Positions 22,041 to 32,655 of a DNA stretch of 64,000 bases are shown here, piece by piece. The notes under the pieces are model-generated. The model did no database searches. It was not told the origin of the DNA and was given only the letters and a program-made list of their open reading frames with translations. The number at the start of each line of letters is the position of its first letter. Position 1 is the stretch's first letter. The stretch is from NCBI GenBank assembly GCA_016987375.1, contig PJRA01000403.1, forward strand, positions 197,775 through 261,774, written 5' to 3'. Origin of the DNA: Brachionus koreanus (lineage: Eukaryota; Rotifera; Eurotatoria; Ploima; Brachionidae). A program made the translations under genes and the position numbers.

Positions 22041-22396
22041 TAGAGCAAAGAAACAAAAATAATTTGAAATATTAGTTTTTTTAATAAAAGCTTATTTAAA
22101 TATACTATTAGTTTTATGGTATTATTACTTTTAATCTCTTTTTTTTATCTTAATTTTATAGAAGAAAATCTTTGTTGCTATGTAATAAAAGGTAATTTTT
22201 ATTCTTTTAATTATTTCCCAAAATTATTTGATTTTTAAGCCTAGCTTTTTTCCATAGAATGAGATTATGATTCTTACACTAATTTAACTATCAGCTATTT
22301 TTTTTCATTTAATGGGATTTTAATTTATTAATAAAAATTATTAACAATTTATATAAAAAGTATCATAAAGAAAAAAATAAAAATATTTTGAGTAAT

Positions 22397-22904
22397 TTAG
22401 TCAACGTTTTCATCAGTTTCCAATTCGTTTGTGTCAGTTTTTACCCTTAAACAACTTTTGTAGTGCTTGGACCAATGTTGAAATTGACAGGTTTCATTAC
22501 AATAAGATGTATTCTTGCAACAATAATAAACAGCCTCTTTCCCACAATTCACGCACTAAAAAATTAAAAGAAGAATATAATATTATGTTTATTTTTTTAC
22601 CCATTGTTTTGTTTTAGCTTCCTTTAATTTTTGTTCAAATTCATGTTGAATTTTCATGATTTTTAAATTTGATTCATTTAATATCTCTCTAATTGTTAAA
22701 TCTATTTAAAAAATTAATTTGTAATCATGTTTTTAATTTTTTGAACATACCTGTAGTATACTTAATTTCCTTGTAAAGTTGATCGTAAGCTGATTTTAAA
22801 TCTTGATTTATATTTGAATTTTTTGAATCGAAATCAACTTCAAAACTATCGTTTATTAAAGAATCGGATATTTCCACGGTACCATTTTTGCTTGAGGAAT
22901 TCAT
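22397..22904 (-). CDS. Small MYND zinc-finger protein, ZMYND8/ZMYND11-like
   Basis: Three exons (22751-22904, 22601-22701, 22397-22555) give 137 residues, all phases compatible. Residues 1-50 are acidic and Ser/Asn-rich. Residues about 52-85 form a charged helix, probably coiled coil. Residues 86-120 are a MYND finger: CVNCGKEAVYYCCKNTSYC then CQFQHWSKHYKSC, with all eight Cys/His ligands. The CxNC..EA.Y.CC.NTSYC..xCQ..HW pattern is close to the C-terminal MYND of the corepressors ZMYND11 (BS69) and ZMYND8, which binds PxLxP peptides. The PHD, bromo and PWWP domains of those proteins are absent. It may be a stand-alone repressor adaptor or the last exons of a larger gene, but the start and short length look complete. 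Confidence 0.75.
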
Positions 22905-24528
22905 GCTTTTTAATTTGGGAATAATTTTCTAAATTATTTTAATTTGAAAAACAAATTTGCATATCTTATAAATGCTAAATTTTTTGTTTGCAATTTTTCA
23001 AGAAACGAACAAAAATGTCTTATTATCAATGAAACTGACAAAACAAAAATTGTGATTCATCTTTAATTAAAGAGTATTTTCTCAAAATATTTAAATATTT
23101 AAGCAAAGCAAATTTTTAATTTATTGCTTATAAAGAATATAATATTTTAAAATTATAAATTTGAAAATGCATTAAAAATAAGAAAAAGAACTTCGGTTTT
23201 TATTTAATTTAATCAATAAAAATTTCAAAAATTTTTGTTCTGAAAACATTTCTTAAAAATTTATAAATTTCTTCTTTTTTTTTTAATAAAAAATATCTTA
23301 ACAACTAAACTGGAATAAAAATTTAAATTAGTTTAGAAAAAAAATTATCATTATAGTTAAACTGGTTGTTTTATTTTCAATTTAATTTATGTAAATTCAA
23401 AATTTAATGCACAATTTTTTACATTAATGATATATTTTTTAGAATTATCTTTTAAAAATGAACCAAAATTTATTTAAAGTTCTAAATGTAATATTTTATA
23501 TAAACACTAATGTGTTATGTCATATTATATCATATATATCACAATATTTTAAAAGAAAATTTCAAATTGTATGTTTTTATATTTATTTTTTTTAGTCTGA
23601 GAAAAAGCACACCAAAAAACAGCCACTACAAATCTGAAAAAAAACAATAGAAAGATAGTCAAATGTAATTTTTAATTCTATGAAAAAAAAACAGTTTAAA
23701 ATTTTCATTAATAAATCTTTATTGTTTTTCCATAACAATAGGTGATTGTACACAATAAAACCACTGAGATAAAAAAATACTGTTTTATAGCTTAGACGAT
23801 AAAAATTTGACGAAAAAATTAGATACTTGTAAATACTAAATTTGAATTTTCAGCCTTAAAAATTGTCTTTCATAGAACAAAGCCAAAATTTGGTATTTAA
23901 TTTAATAAAAATAGTTAAACTTTTCAAAAACTTGTGTATTTTTTTGAAGCTTTAAAGATTAAATTTGTTATTTATTTTTTTTTAATAAAAATATCATTTA
24001 GAACTTGAAAAATCATTTAAATTTATGAACTTGAATTTTATTTTTTAAAAAATGTCCAATATCAAGTTAAGATAGTTTTTTTTTTTCTAAGAAATAAGAC
24101 TAGACAACAATTTTAGAAGGGTCTATAGCTAGATAAAACGCTATCAAAAATTCTGCTTTATCATCTTAATTCCGATAATAACTCACATGTGGTTCAAACA
24201 CTTGAGTTTGCTATTTTTCTTTAATTCTTCATTCAAACTTGGTACCAATGAATATTCAAAGCAAATAATTTTAAATTTTGTAATTTTTTTTCTAATATAA
24301 TTTCAGTTTTGTAATCTTATCTTGAAATTTAAATTAAAACTTAGATAAGTCATCTTCGACATACACAGATAACCGAAAGTGATATAACTTAATTACTAAG
24401 TCATTGTGATACCATTCATATGATTAAATGTAATAAATGCTTTTAAAATAAATAAGTTTAGATAAAATTTTGTTATTTAAATTGTCAAATAAAAACTATC
24501 AAAAAAATTTAAAAAAACATTTAAAAAA
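22905..24528. other. Intergenic A/T-rich region
   Basis: This divergent interval lies between the MYND gene and neprilysin. It consists of poly-A/T tracts with no open frame, RNA gene or recognised repeat. A small GC-richer patch at about 24340-24420 has no clear identity. Confidence 0.5.
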
Positions 24529-27500
24529 ATGGCTGAGTAAGTTTTTTTTAAGCTTAATCTGAATGGAAAACTAAAGCCACTTGAAATTTTTAGTTACAAA
24601 AAATTATTTACAATAGTATCGGCATTTTCCGTCCTTTGCATTGCGGTAATTTTACTTCTAGGAATTTTACTCGCAGCTGATAAAAAATCTGAACCCGAAC
24701 CCGAACCAAAAGTTTGTACTTCAAAAGCATGCATTAGTGCTGGTAGGGCTTTTAAGCTAAGACTGAATGAAAAAATTATAATTTCTTAAAAAATATAGCT
24801 AATCTCATACTTAGCAACATTGACACAAAACAAGATCCTTGTGTTGACTTTAACCAATTTAGCTGTGGAAATTTCATTAAATCACGTCGAATTCCTAGTG
24901 ATGCAAGTTCAACTGATACATTTACTGATTTGAGAGCCAATTTAGCTAATGCATTATCAGGTAGAAAATAAAAATTAAAAATTTAGCTTAAACATAAAAA
25001 CAATTTTAGATGCTTTGGAGGAAGAAATTTCGGATAGTAAAGACAGTGTGGCAACCCGAAATGCGAAAATCTACTACAAGTCATGTTTAGATGAAGACAA
25101 TTTGGAAAAAAAAGGTTTCGAGAATATGAAAAATTTGATAAACACTGAGCTTGGAGGTTGCTCGCTAACAAATTCCAATTATGACATAAATAATGATGAT
25201 ACCTACGGCAAAATTGCTAAATTCTCCAAATGGGGTTTAAAGCCATTATTTGATGTGTTCATTTCTTCCAATCCAAAAAAACCAACTAACTATGTGATTA
25301 GAGTAAAAATTTGAGTAATTTTTTTTTAAATGAATTATTAATTTTATCAAATTTTAGCTTCAACAAGCTAATTGGTTTTTGACAAGAAAAACTTATGAAG
25401 AGAGTAATCAGACAGTGATTGAAGCTTATAAAAAACTAATGAAAAATGTTTTCAGCGAATTCAATTCAGCCCAAGTACCAAATGATGAAATAGACAAGAT
25501 CTACGAGTTGGAAAGCAAATTGGCTAAAGTTACTTTGGATTCTGGTGAAAGAAGGAATCAAACTTTTAAAAATTTCACTATACTTGAGTTTAATAATGAA
25601 TATAAAGGAGTAATAATCACTTGTTTTCTGTTTAAATATAAAAAATTAATTTTTTATTTTTCAAGTTTGATTGGAAACAGTTTATAGTTGAGAGGTTGTT
25701 TAAGGATTTAACTAATGTTTCAATAGATGAAAATGAACCATTGTTAGTGGTTGATTTCGGCTATTTAAAGTCTATGTTAACTATTTATGATGATTATACT
25801 AAAAATGATAAAAAGTAATTTTTAAAAATAAATAAAAAGCTAACTAGTAAATTTATAATAAAGTGTATTGCACAATTTGTTAATATGGTCTTTCATTAAA
25901 GATAGAACAGGATTTTTACCGAAAAAATTCAGAGATTATCAATTAGAATTCGATAAGGTAATCAATTTTGTTTTAGAAAAAGCTTTATTACTAGACGAGC
26001 TTTTTGTTTCATTGTTTATTAATAATTAATTGATTATCGGTAGCTTAATATTTGATTTTAATGGTCCTCCTATTTTTTAGTTTTGATAAATAATTAGATT
26101 TTTTTTTAAGTTTTCAAATTAAAATTTTTAATATTTCAAAAGTAATAATATTAATAAATAAATTTTTTCTAAGTCAATTTAAATTGAACCAACGACGCTA
26201 AGTTTTAGAAATAAGTTGATAGATTTTAGAACAATGATTTTATTATAGAATACGTCAAAGTTATGACTTAAGTTAAATTTTTTTTATTTTTAAAGTCAAA
26301 AAATAAACGCAGATTTTTAAGCAAAAAAAAAATAAATTTAATTAAAAAATTAAAATTTTGAGGTATTTACACTTAGCATTGCTACTGCAATTTTTAACCA
26401 AGACCCCTCAAAGCCGAAATATCTCTTGTAGCAATGTGAAATCTTAGAACAAAAATAACAGTACAAAAAGGAAAAACTAAATAACTTGCAAAAACTGCAC
26501 AATTAAATGCAATTTTTTTCTAAAGTTTTTTTTTATAATTTGCATTTTACAGAAAAATCAAGAGTATTTGCAGAGTTTAGAATTCATTTGTACAAATTTG
26601 AACAACACTGTACTGTTAAAAGAACCATTATTGCACAATTAGAAAAAAAAATTATTTAGTTTTTCCTTTTTGTACTGTTATTTTTGTTCTAAGATTTCAC
26701 ATTGCCTCTCTTGTTCAAATCAGACTTGTTTATAATTCACAGTTTTATGTCTAAGTCACAAAAATGAAGTCAGTTATGACTTGATTTAATCTAAGACTCG
26801 TGACTTAAAAACAAGTCTGTTTAATTCTTGAAATTTTTTAATTTTCCTAAGTACTGGGTTTTGTGAAAATTAGTTCAATAGAAATGATTAGATTAAAGAT
26901 TCATTTTTCTTTTAATTTGAGCACAATGCAACATACAAAGTTGCATTGTGCTCAAATTAACTTTGTATGTTGCATTGTGCAAGAAGTTTTTAAAAATTTT
27001 TAAAAATTCCTGATATTTTCTCATTTAATATTAAAAATAAAATAATATAATATAACATATTCCCTCGTTCGATTATGCTGCACCACAAGTTAAGCACGTC
27101 TTTGGACCATGCACCAAAGTAAATCTCGCCCATGTTATAATATTTTAATTTTGAGCGCATGCTCTAATACCGTAATCACGCGTTTAGGTCGGCATCGAAC
27201 ACTGAAAGCCTTAGTTTAATGCGTCATTAAAACTTGATTTTAAAGTAAAAAATAAAAAATAATTTTTTTGAATTATAGATTTGGTGGAGCACTAAAGATT
27301 AAGAAATAACAGAATAAAAAAATTCATTTTTTATATTTTTTGATTTAAAAAAAATATTAAAATTCAAGTTCAGGTGCTGCATTATTTTTATATAAATCGA
27401 TTTATTGTTTTAAAATAACAATAAATTATTAAGAAGTTATAAAGTTATAAAGATAAATTAAACATTTTCTTTGAAAATTTATTCATTTTCTAAAAAAATT

Positions 27501-28987
27501 ACAATCAAGATTTTTAGCTTAAAATCATTTTTTTAAAATTTTATTTATATGTGATAAAATCAAAGTTTCAATTTTTCAAAAAAGGATCTATAAAACCCCT
27601 CGGGCGCTAAATAAAAAATAAAAAAAAATTAATTTAGCTTATAGACTTTTTATTTTTATTTTGAAAATTAATAACTATTATAAAAATAGCTATTTAGAAT
27701 TTTTCTATTAATTTTTTCTAAAATTTTCATTTTTTTATTCTAAGGTTTATTCGGGAACTTCTACAAGCATTCCAAGAGCAAGATCTTGTGCAACAGCCAT
27801 TGCAGATAAAATGCCATACGCTGTTGGACGATTGTATGTAGAAAAAAATTTTGATGAAAATTCAAAGAGAGCTGTAAATTTAGAAAAAAAAATAAAACCA
27901 AAATTAAATCTTTCTATTAAATTCAAAAGGCAAGTGAAATGATCGAGAACATTCGTAAAGAATTTATCATAATGTTAGGTGAGAATGATTGGATGGATCA
28001 GCAATCAAAGAATGCAGCTAAAGAAAAAGCAAATCTAATCGATACAAAAATTGGCTATCCAGATTATACTTATAACAAAACTTATTTGGATGATCTATAT
28101 AAAAAAGTACATAAAATTTTATTCTAGAAACTTGAATTCTTAAATTTAAATCAAATAATTGTTTAGTTTATTTTTACCGAGTCGAACTACTTAGAGAATT
28201 ATTTAAAAACAATTCAAAACAATTATCAATATTCCTTGACACAACTCAGAGAAGAAAGAGATCGAAAAGATTGGATTACAGGTCCTGCAATTGTAAATGC
28301 TTTTTATAGCTCAACAAATAATCAAATAAGTTTTCCTGCTGGAATTCTTCAAGCTCCATTTTACGATTCAAATTTTCCAAAGTAATATTTTTTTCTCATT
28401 TTATTATATAGAATTATTATTCCAAATTTTTAAGTTATTTGAATTATGGAGGTATCGGATCAGTAATTGGTCACGAAATTACCCATGGATTTGATGATCA
28501 AGGAAGAAGATATGATAAAAATGGAATTTATTTTTCAGATGAAGAGCCCGGCTTGTGGAGTAAGCCAACTATTGAAAAATATCAGAGTAAGGCAAAATGT
28601 ATTGTTGATCAATACAGCAATTATGTTGCGACACAAGTGAATGAAAATTTAAACGGATTTCAGACACAGGGAGAAAATATTGCTGATAATGGTGGAGTAA
28701 AGGAATCGTTTAGGGCTTATAGTCGATGGGCCGAAAAAAATGGACCTGAACCGCTTCTTCCCGGATTACCATACAATCAAGAACAATTGTTTTTTATAAA
28801 TTATGCTCAAGTTTGGTGTCTGAAAATCCGAGATCAGGCTTTAAGAAAAAGAATAGAAACTGGAGTTCACTCTCCTGGTGAATTCAGAATAAGAGGACCT
28901 ACTTCAAATTTAGAATTCTTTGCTAAAGCTTTCAATTGTCCAGCTAATTCAAATAACAATCCAAATAACAAATGTTCAGTTTGGTAA
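24529..28987 (+). CDS. Neprilysin-like membrane zinc endopeptidase (M13)
   Basis: Eleven exons give 726 residues: 24529-24536, 24594-24742, 24799-24960, 25010-25302, 25358-25609, 25666-25814, 25864-25957, 27745-27873, 27930-28106, 28167-28381, 28435-28987. A single membrane segment lies near residues 10-35, giving type II topology. The ectodomain begins with the conserved PCVDFNQFSCGNF. The catalytic part has the NAFY substrate-binding motif, the zinc site HEITH (556-560), ENIADNGG with the third ligand Glu (about 623) and the following Asp, and the family C-terminus CSVW. All catalytic residues are present, so it should cleave extracellular peptides on the amino side of hydrophobic residues. 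Exon 1 codes only eight bases. The 1787-bp intron 7 is unusually long and holds nested transposons. Confidence 0.9.
26220..26830. mobile_element. MITE family 3 copy, interrupted by a MITE family 2 insertion
   Basis: Flanking parts (about 26255-26430 and 26706-26830) match the uninterrupted copy at 54335-54595: aataaacgc near the left end, ccaag(a/g)cccctc then aaatatctcttg in the middle, and tcaaatcagacttgtttata followed by gacttgatttaa at the right. The ends are imperfect inverted repeats rich in GACTTAA and GTGACT. It lies inside neprilysin intron 7. Confidence 0.6.
26429..26706. mobile_element. MITE family 2 with 54-bp perfect terminal inverted repeats
   Basis: Bases 26431-26484 are the exact reverse complement of 26652-26705 (54/54), beginning gcaatgtgaaatcttag. 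TCTCTTG flanks the insertion on both sides (7 of 8 bases of a likely target duplication), and the empty site is seen at about 54521-54535. Identical arms imply recent insertion. A diverged relative lies at 51824-52070. The 8-bp-like duplication suggests a hAT-type transposase source; none is encoded here. Confidence 0.75.
26912..26980. repeat. Compound short palindrome (two overlapping 20-bp hairpins)
   Basis: 26912-26931 pairs perfectly with 26941-26960. Separately, 26921-26940 pairs perfectly with 26961-26980. The order of blocks is X-Y-Z-Y'-X'-Z'-Y'. This is not a simple transposon end; it looks like repeated local template switching during replication. It lies in neprilysin intron 7. Confidence 0.85.
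27058..27195 (+). repeat. 5S-rRNA-like repeat, copy 1
   Basis: It contains, in 5S order, CTCGTTCGATTA (compare CTCGTCCGATC), AAGTTAAGCACGTC (the A-box region of 5S genes), GGACC, and CTAATACCG followed by TAGG (compare GGAATACC...TAGGC). The 5' third of 5S is missing, and about 30 extra A/T bases split the 3' half. It is therefore not a functional 5S gene, but perhaps a 5S pseudogene or a 5S-derived SINE. Its truncated sister is at 11938-12020. Confidence 0.4.
27581..27612 (-). mobile_element. MITE family 1, one recognisable end
   Basis: Read on the minus strand, gcgcccgaggggttttatagatcc resembles the aacccgagaggttttttagaccc end at 10672 and the ends at 35645 and 38165. The opposite end is not clear. 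Confidence 0.4.
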
Positions 28988-29127
28988 TAAATTTTTTTAA
29001 TAAAAATAATTTATTTTTTTGTAAAATTTTTTTTTTAATTTTCTATTAAAACCCTAATAAAAATTTTTAAATTATTTTCTTCGTTGGAATTGCTCTAAAA
29101 ATTTAATTTTATTTTAACAAAAAAATC

Positions 29128-29199
29128 TTCCCACACCGGGAATTGAACCCGGGCCGCCTGCGTGAAAGGCAGGAATCCTAACCACTAGACCATATGGGA
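29128..29199 (-). tRNA. tRNA-Glu (anticodon TTC)
   Basis: The minus strand folds as a canonical 72-nt tRNA. The acceptor stem is TCCCATA with TGTGGGA and discriminator A. The D arm contains the A-box TGGTCTAGTGGTTA. The anticodon stem is CCTGC/GCAGG with loop CTTTCAC, so the anticodon is TTC (reads GAA/GAG). The T arm is CCGGG/CCCGG with B-box GGTTCAATTCC. No intron. It closely matches the eukaryotic nuclear tRNA-Glu consensus, and a T run follows it within about 30 bases for Pol III termination. Confidence 0.97.
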
Positions 29200-30159
29200 C
29201 TATTAATATAATCTATTAGAATTAAAAATTATTAAGCTATATTCCATTTTATATCTCTTAACCAAGATTTTTTTTTTCAAATTAAAAACTGTTTTTTTTT
29301 AAAAAAATATAAACTAAGAAAATTATTAATAATTTTAAGAAATAGAAACTTGATAAAATCTTCAATGTTTCTAATGTCATCATTTGAGAAATTCGTATTA
29401 ATCACTATAATTTGTCGTTTTTGAATATTTATTAAACATAAAGAAATTATAAATAACAAGAATTAATTAAAAAAATTGAGTGAATAGGATATCAAAGATA
29501 CAGAAGGAAATTTTTATGAATAAATAAACATTTTTTGATATTTAGATTAGATACGCATCCACACCTAATCTTTATTTATATGTTTGAAAAACTAACAAAC
29601 AAACTAAAACAATTAAAACAAACAACTATAAGGAAGGTACAACAAATTTTCAAACTTGCGTTTTATATAAATTTTCCTAATGATATAATTTTCATTTTTC
29701 TAGAATATCAAATCCTTGTGATGTTTAACTTTAGTTTACAAAGATTGGTCAATCTCAACGATCTTTCAATATAAGGTTTAATTGTCCATTCCTATCGAAC
29801 ATAATTGTCTTAGTCTACAAAATACATTTGCTTCAGTGTTTTTATGAAAACCATAGTTGAAATTTACTTTGATTTACGAAACAGTTTTAATAATTATAAC
29901 TTGAGTACGCTAGCCTTTGATGATTGTCAAAACGAAAAAAATTATAAAAAGATTTCAAATTTACGACATCATTTTTTTGAATAATTTTTATTTGCTTTTT
30001 GCAGCATAACAAGGAAAATTAAGATTTTTTTTTTTAAATTCCGAACTATTTGTGCTCAATTAAATTGAAATTTTTTGGTGATCAAATATGGTAACCAAAT
30101 ATGTGATCTAAAAAAATTTCGAGTCAATAAGCTAACTGAAGTCATCAGGTCACATATTA

Positions 30160-30365
30160 CATGACCGTCTTGGTGGCATAGCAAGCCCAATTTGATTTTC
30201 GATTGGGTTCAAATCCAAACTCCTGGCGGTCAAGGAATGACTGAAATCAAATGTTCTTCAAATAATTTAATTTTATTAAACCAGTCTTATGACACGGAGC
30301 GTTGTTTTGCTACCAATACAAGTCTTCTTTAGAAGGCATAAGGAGGCCTCTTGATGGAATTAAGC
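30160..30365 (+). mobile_element. tRNA-derived SINE
   Basis: The head (30163-30232) folds like a tRNA: ends GACCG and CGGTC pair, and the central stem CCCAAT/ATTGGG pairs. It carries Pol III boxes TGGCATAGCAAG (A box) and GGTTCAAATCC (B box). The body follows with gaaatcaaatgtt and ends near ggcataaggaggcc, shared with repeats at 6795-6840 and 56840-56900. It is a non-autonomous retroposon moved by LINE machinery. Confidence 0.55.
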
Positions 30366-30733
30366 AACACATCTTAGTAACTCTAAAATTATTTGAAAAT
30401 TCTTTTGGAAATATTCTCCTAATTTTGAAAGCCATAATCTAAATGTTAATTTAATTCTTAAATTTCTAATTTTTTGCATAATCAATAAAAATATTGATGA
30501 ATTTTCTTAAGTTTAATAATTTCTATTCAATTCTATTTTAAAATGTTTAAAAATTTTGTTAAAATTTTTTTTATTTCAAACAAATTTTCTAATATTTTTT
30601 TAACTTCATTTTGATAATCAAATATAAATTTTTTCATAATAAATTTTTTTATTCACTACACAGCAAGACAAAATTAGAATTTTTGATCTCAAACTTAATC
30701 ATTTTTAATTCGAAAGCTAGATCTTTTTTTAAT

Positions 30734-32655
30734 ATGAATTTCAATTTTGTGTCAAATTCCACATCCTCGCGGAAAGAAATAGAGTCTATTTTTCGTAAGA
30801 AATTTATTGGGATTTTAAAACAAGATAAAATTCTATCTTATCAATTTAATAGATAAAATATTCAGCCCAATAAAAAAAGAGCTTGATCCAAATCAAGTGG
30901 GCCAATTCTGCAACAAACTAAACTCTGATCTTGACGGTGCTCAGCTAGCTTTGGATCTTCTTACGCCAAAAATACAAAGTCCTCAAGAATGGGAGGCAAT
31001 GATTGCTCTTTACACTCTGGAAGCATGTGTAAAAAATTGCGGCGAACGTTTTCATGATGCGGTGGCCCGATTTAGATTTCTTAATGAAATAATAAAATTA
31101 ATTTCTCCAAAATATTTTGGTAACAAAACTAGTGAAAAAGTAAAGCACCGATGTATAGAAATCCTGTATTCATGGTACCTTTATCTGAATCGTCCTAAAA
31201 TTAAAGAAGCCTATGAGATGCTGAAAAAACAGGGAATAATCGTTGAAGATCCGATCAATGTGGACAAATTAGAAATAAAAGTTCCGCCTAGAATTTCAAA
31301 TCCAATTTTCGAAGATAGGGACAAAGCGAAAAAATTGCAACATCTTCTCAAAAGCAAGAACCCTCAAGACTTGGAAGAAGCAAATAGAATTATTAAGAAC
31401 ATGGTTAAACAAGACGAAATAAAAACAGAGAAAATATCAAATAGAATCAATGAACTTGAGCACATCAACAACAACATACGACTTTTGAATGATATGCTTT
31501 TGAACTACAATTCAGCTACAGTTACTGAATCCGAAAAAGAAACAATCAAATATTTGTATGAAGAATTGGAAACAATGAGATCAAAATTGGTAACCATGGC
31601 CAGTGAGACTGACGATAATGATGAAGCTATTGGTGATATAATTAAGACTAACGAACAATGTGAAAAAATAATCGGTCAGTATAAGCTAATATTTTTAAAG
31701 GACATTAATCAAGCATCTTCTGATGATAAATTAGTTAGCTTAACAAGTTGTGTACACAAAGACGAAGAACTTCTTTCATCTTCTCTTGAGAATCCGAAAC
31801 CATCCAATTACGATCCCCTTAAGGAATTAGAAGAATTGTTTTCAAATCCTGCAACTGATTCAGTAAAAAGTACACCTGATCAGAAATTTGTTGATCTGTT
31901 AAACACGGACACTAATTCTATAACTAATCATATGCAAAATTTGTTCACTTCAATAAATCTAAGCCAAAACTCTTTTCAAAATCAAGTTAACACAATGCCA
32001 AAAAATCAAATTCAAAACAAAGTTCCTATCAAAACTCCACAATTAAAAGCTTTAGATGACTTGAATCAATTGGGAAAAGATCTGATGGAAAAATCACTTA
32101 ATAATCCGTTAATTCCACTTAATGCTGGATTAGCTAATTCAAATGAACATGATTCATTTTCTATTTTGAATAGTCTAAGTGTTGATCTTGAATCTATAAA
32201 GCCAAATACTCAAATTGGCCCGGTTGAATTGTATAACAAAAATATGGTTAAAATAGTTCTTCATCTTGCGTCAAATATTCCACATGAGTCAATTAATGTC
32301 TGTGTTTTGAGTGTGACTAGTTTAAATACGGAAAAAACGGTGAAAAATTTTAGCTTTCAAGCTGCAGTTCCGAAAGTAATTTAAAAATTTATTAAATTTT
32401 ATTAAAATAATTCTTTTCAAAAAGTCAATGAAATTGAAGCTTCAACCAGCATCTCGATCTGATCTACCAGTTTACAATCCGATTTTACCTCCAACACCAA
32501 TTACACAAATTATTTCAATTGCCAACCCCAACAAAGAGCAAATAAAATTGAAATATAAACTCAGCTATTCAATTGAAGGAATTGAATATAATGAACCAGA
32601 TAATGTTATCGTACTACCAGATAAGGATCAACAAAAAACAATGGGTTTATATTAA
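30734..32655 (+). CDS. GGA: GGA family clathrin adaptor (VHS-GAT-GAE)
   Basis: Three exons (30734-30794, 30853-32375, 32425-32655) give 604 residues. GGA proteins bind Arf1-GTP, ubiquitin and acidic-dileucine cargo tails and bring clathrin to the trans-Golgi network. The VHS domain (about 15-155) has KIQSPQEWEAMIALYTLEAC and RFHDAVARFRFLNEIIKL. The GAT three-helix domain (about 170-300) has ISNPIFEDRDKAKKLQHLLK and the ubiquitin-binding ETDDNDEAIGDII. A Ser/Asn-rich hinge follows, with DLLNTDT and LEELF-type acidic-hydrophobic motifs suited to clathrin binding. The C-terminal GAE ear (about 470-604) has AAVPKSMKLKLQPASRSDLP and PPTPITQIISIANP. Length and order match animal GGAs (about 600-720). 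Exon 1 was chosen because only that splice gives the expected EIESIFHKIFSPIKKELDP start. Confidence 0.93.

Larger units (their letters stand above)
28988..30733. other. Intergenic region with tRNA gene and SINE
   Basis: Between neprilysin and GGA. Apart from tRNA-Glu and the SINE copy annotated separately, it is A/T-rich. Small open frames at 29535-29774 and 29277-29459 have low-complexity composition and no family signature, so I do not call them genes. Confidence 0.55.

Noticed and set aside
21379..22062. 227-residue open frame opposite the aminopeptidase stalk (VVEEDLEVVDLV repeats)
   Set aside because: It is the mirror of the 36-bp Ser/Thr-coding repeat; the repeat has no stops in either direction. 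The other strand encodes a complete M1 peptidase.
27058..27195. Functional 5S rRNA gene
   Set aside because: The 5' third of 5S is missing and the 3' half is interrupted by A/T-rich bases, so it cannot fold as mature 5S rRNA; kept only as a 5S-like repeat.
29535..29774. Possible small gene of 79 codons
   Set aside because: A/T-driven composition, no signal or domain, no splice partner; no support beyond openness.
30163..30232. Genuine tRNA gene
   Set aside because: Boxes and some stems are present, but the T arm and anticodon loop are not canonical and a shared non-tRNA body follows; it fits a SINE head better.
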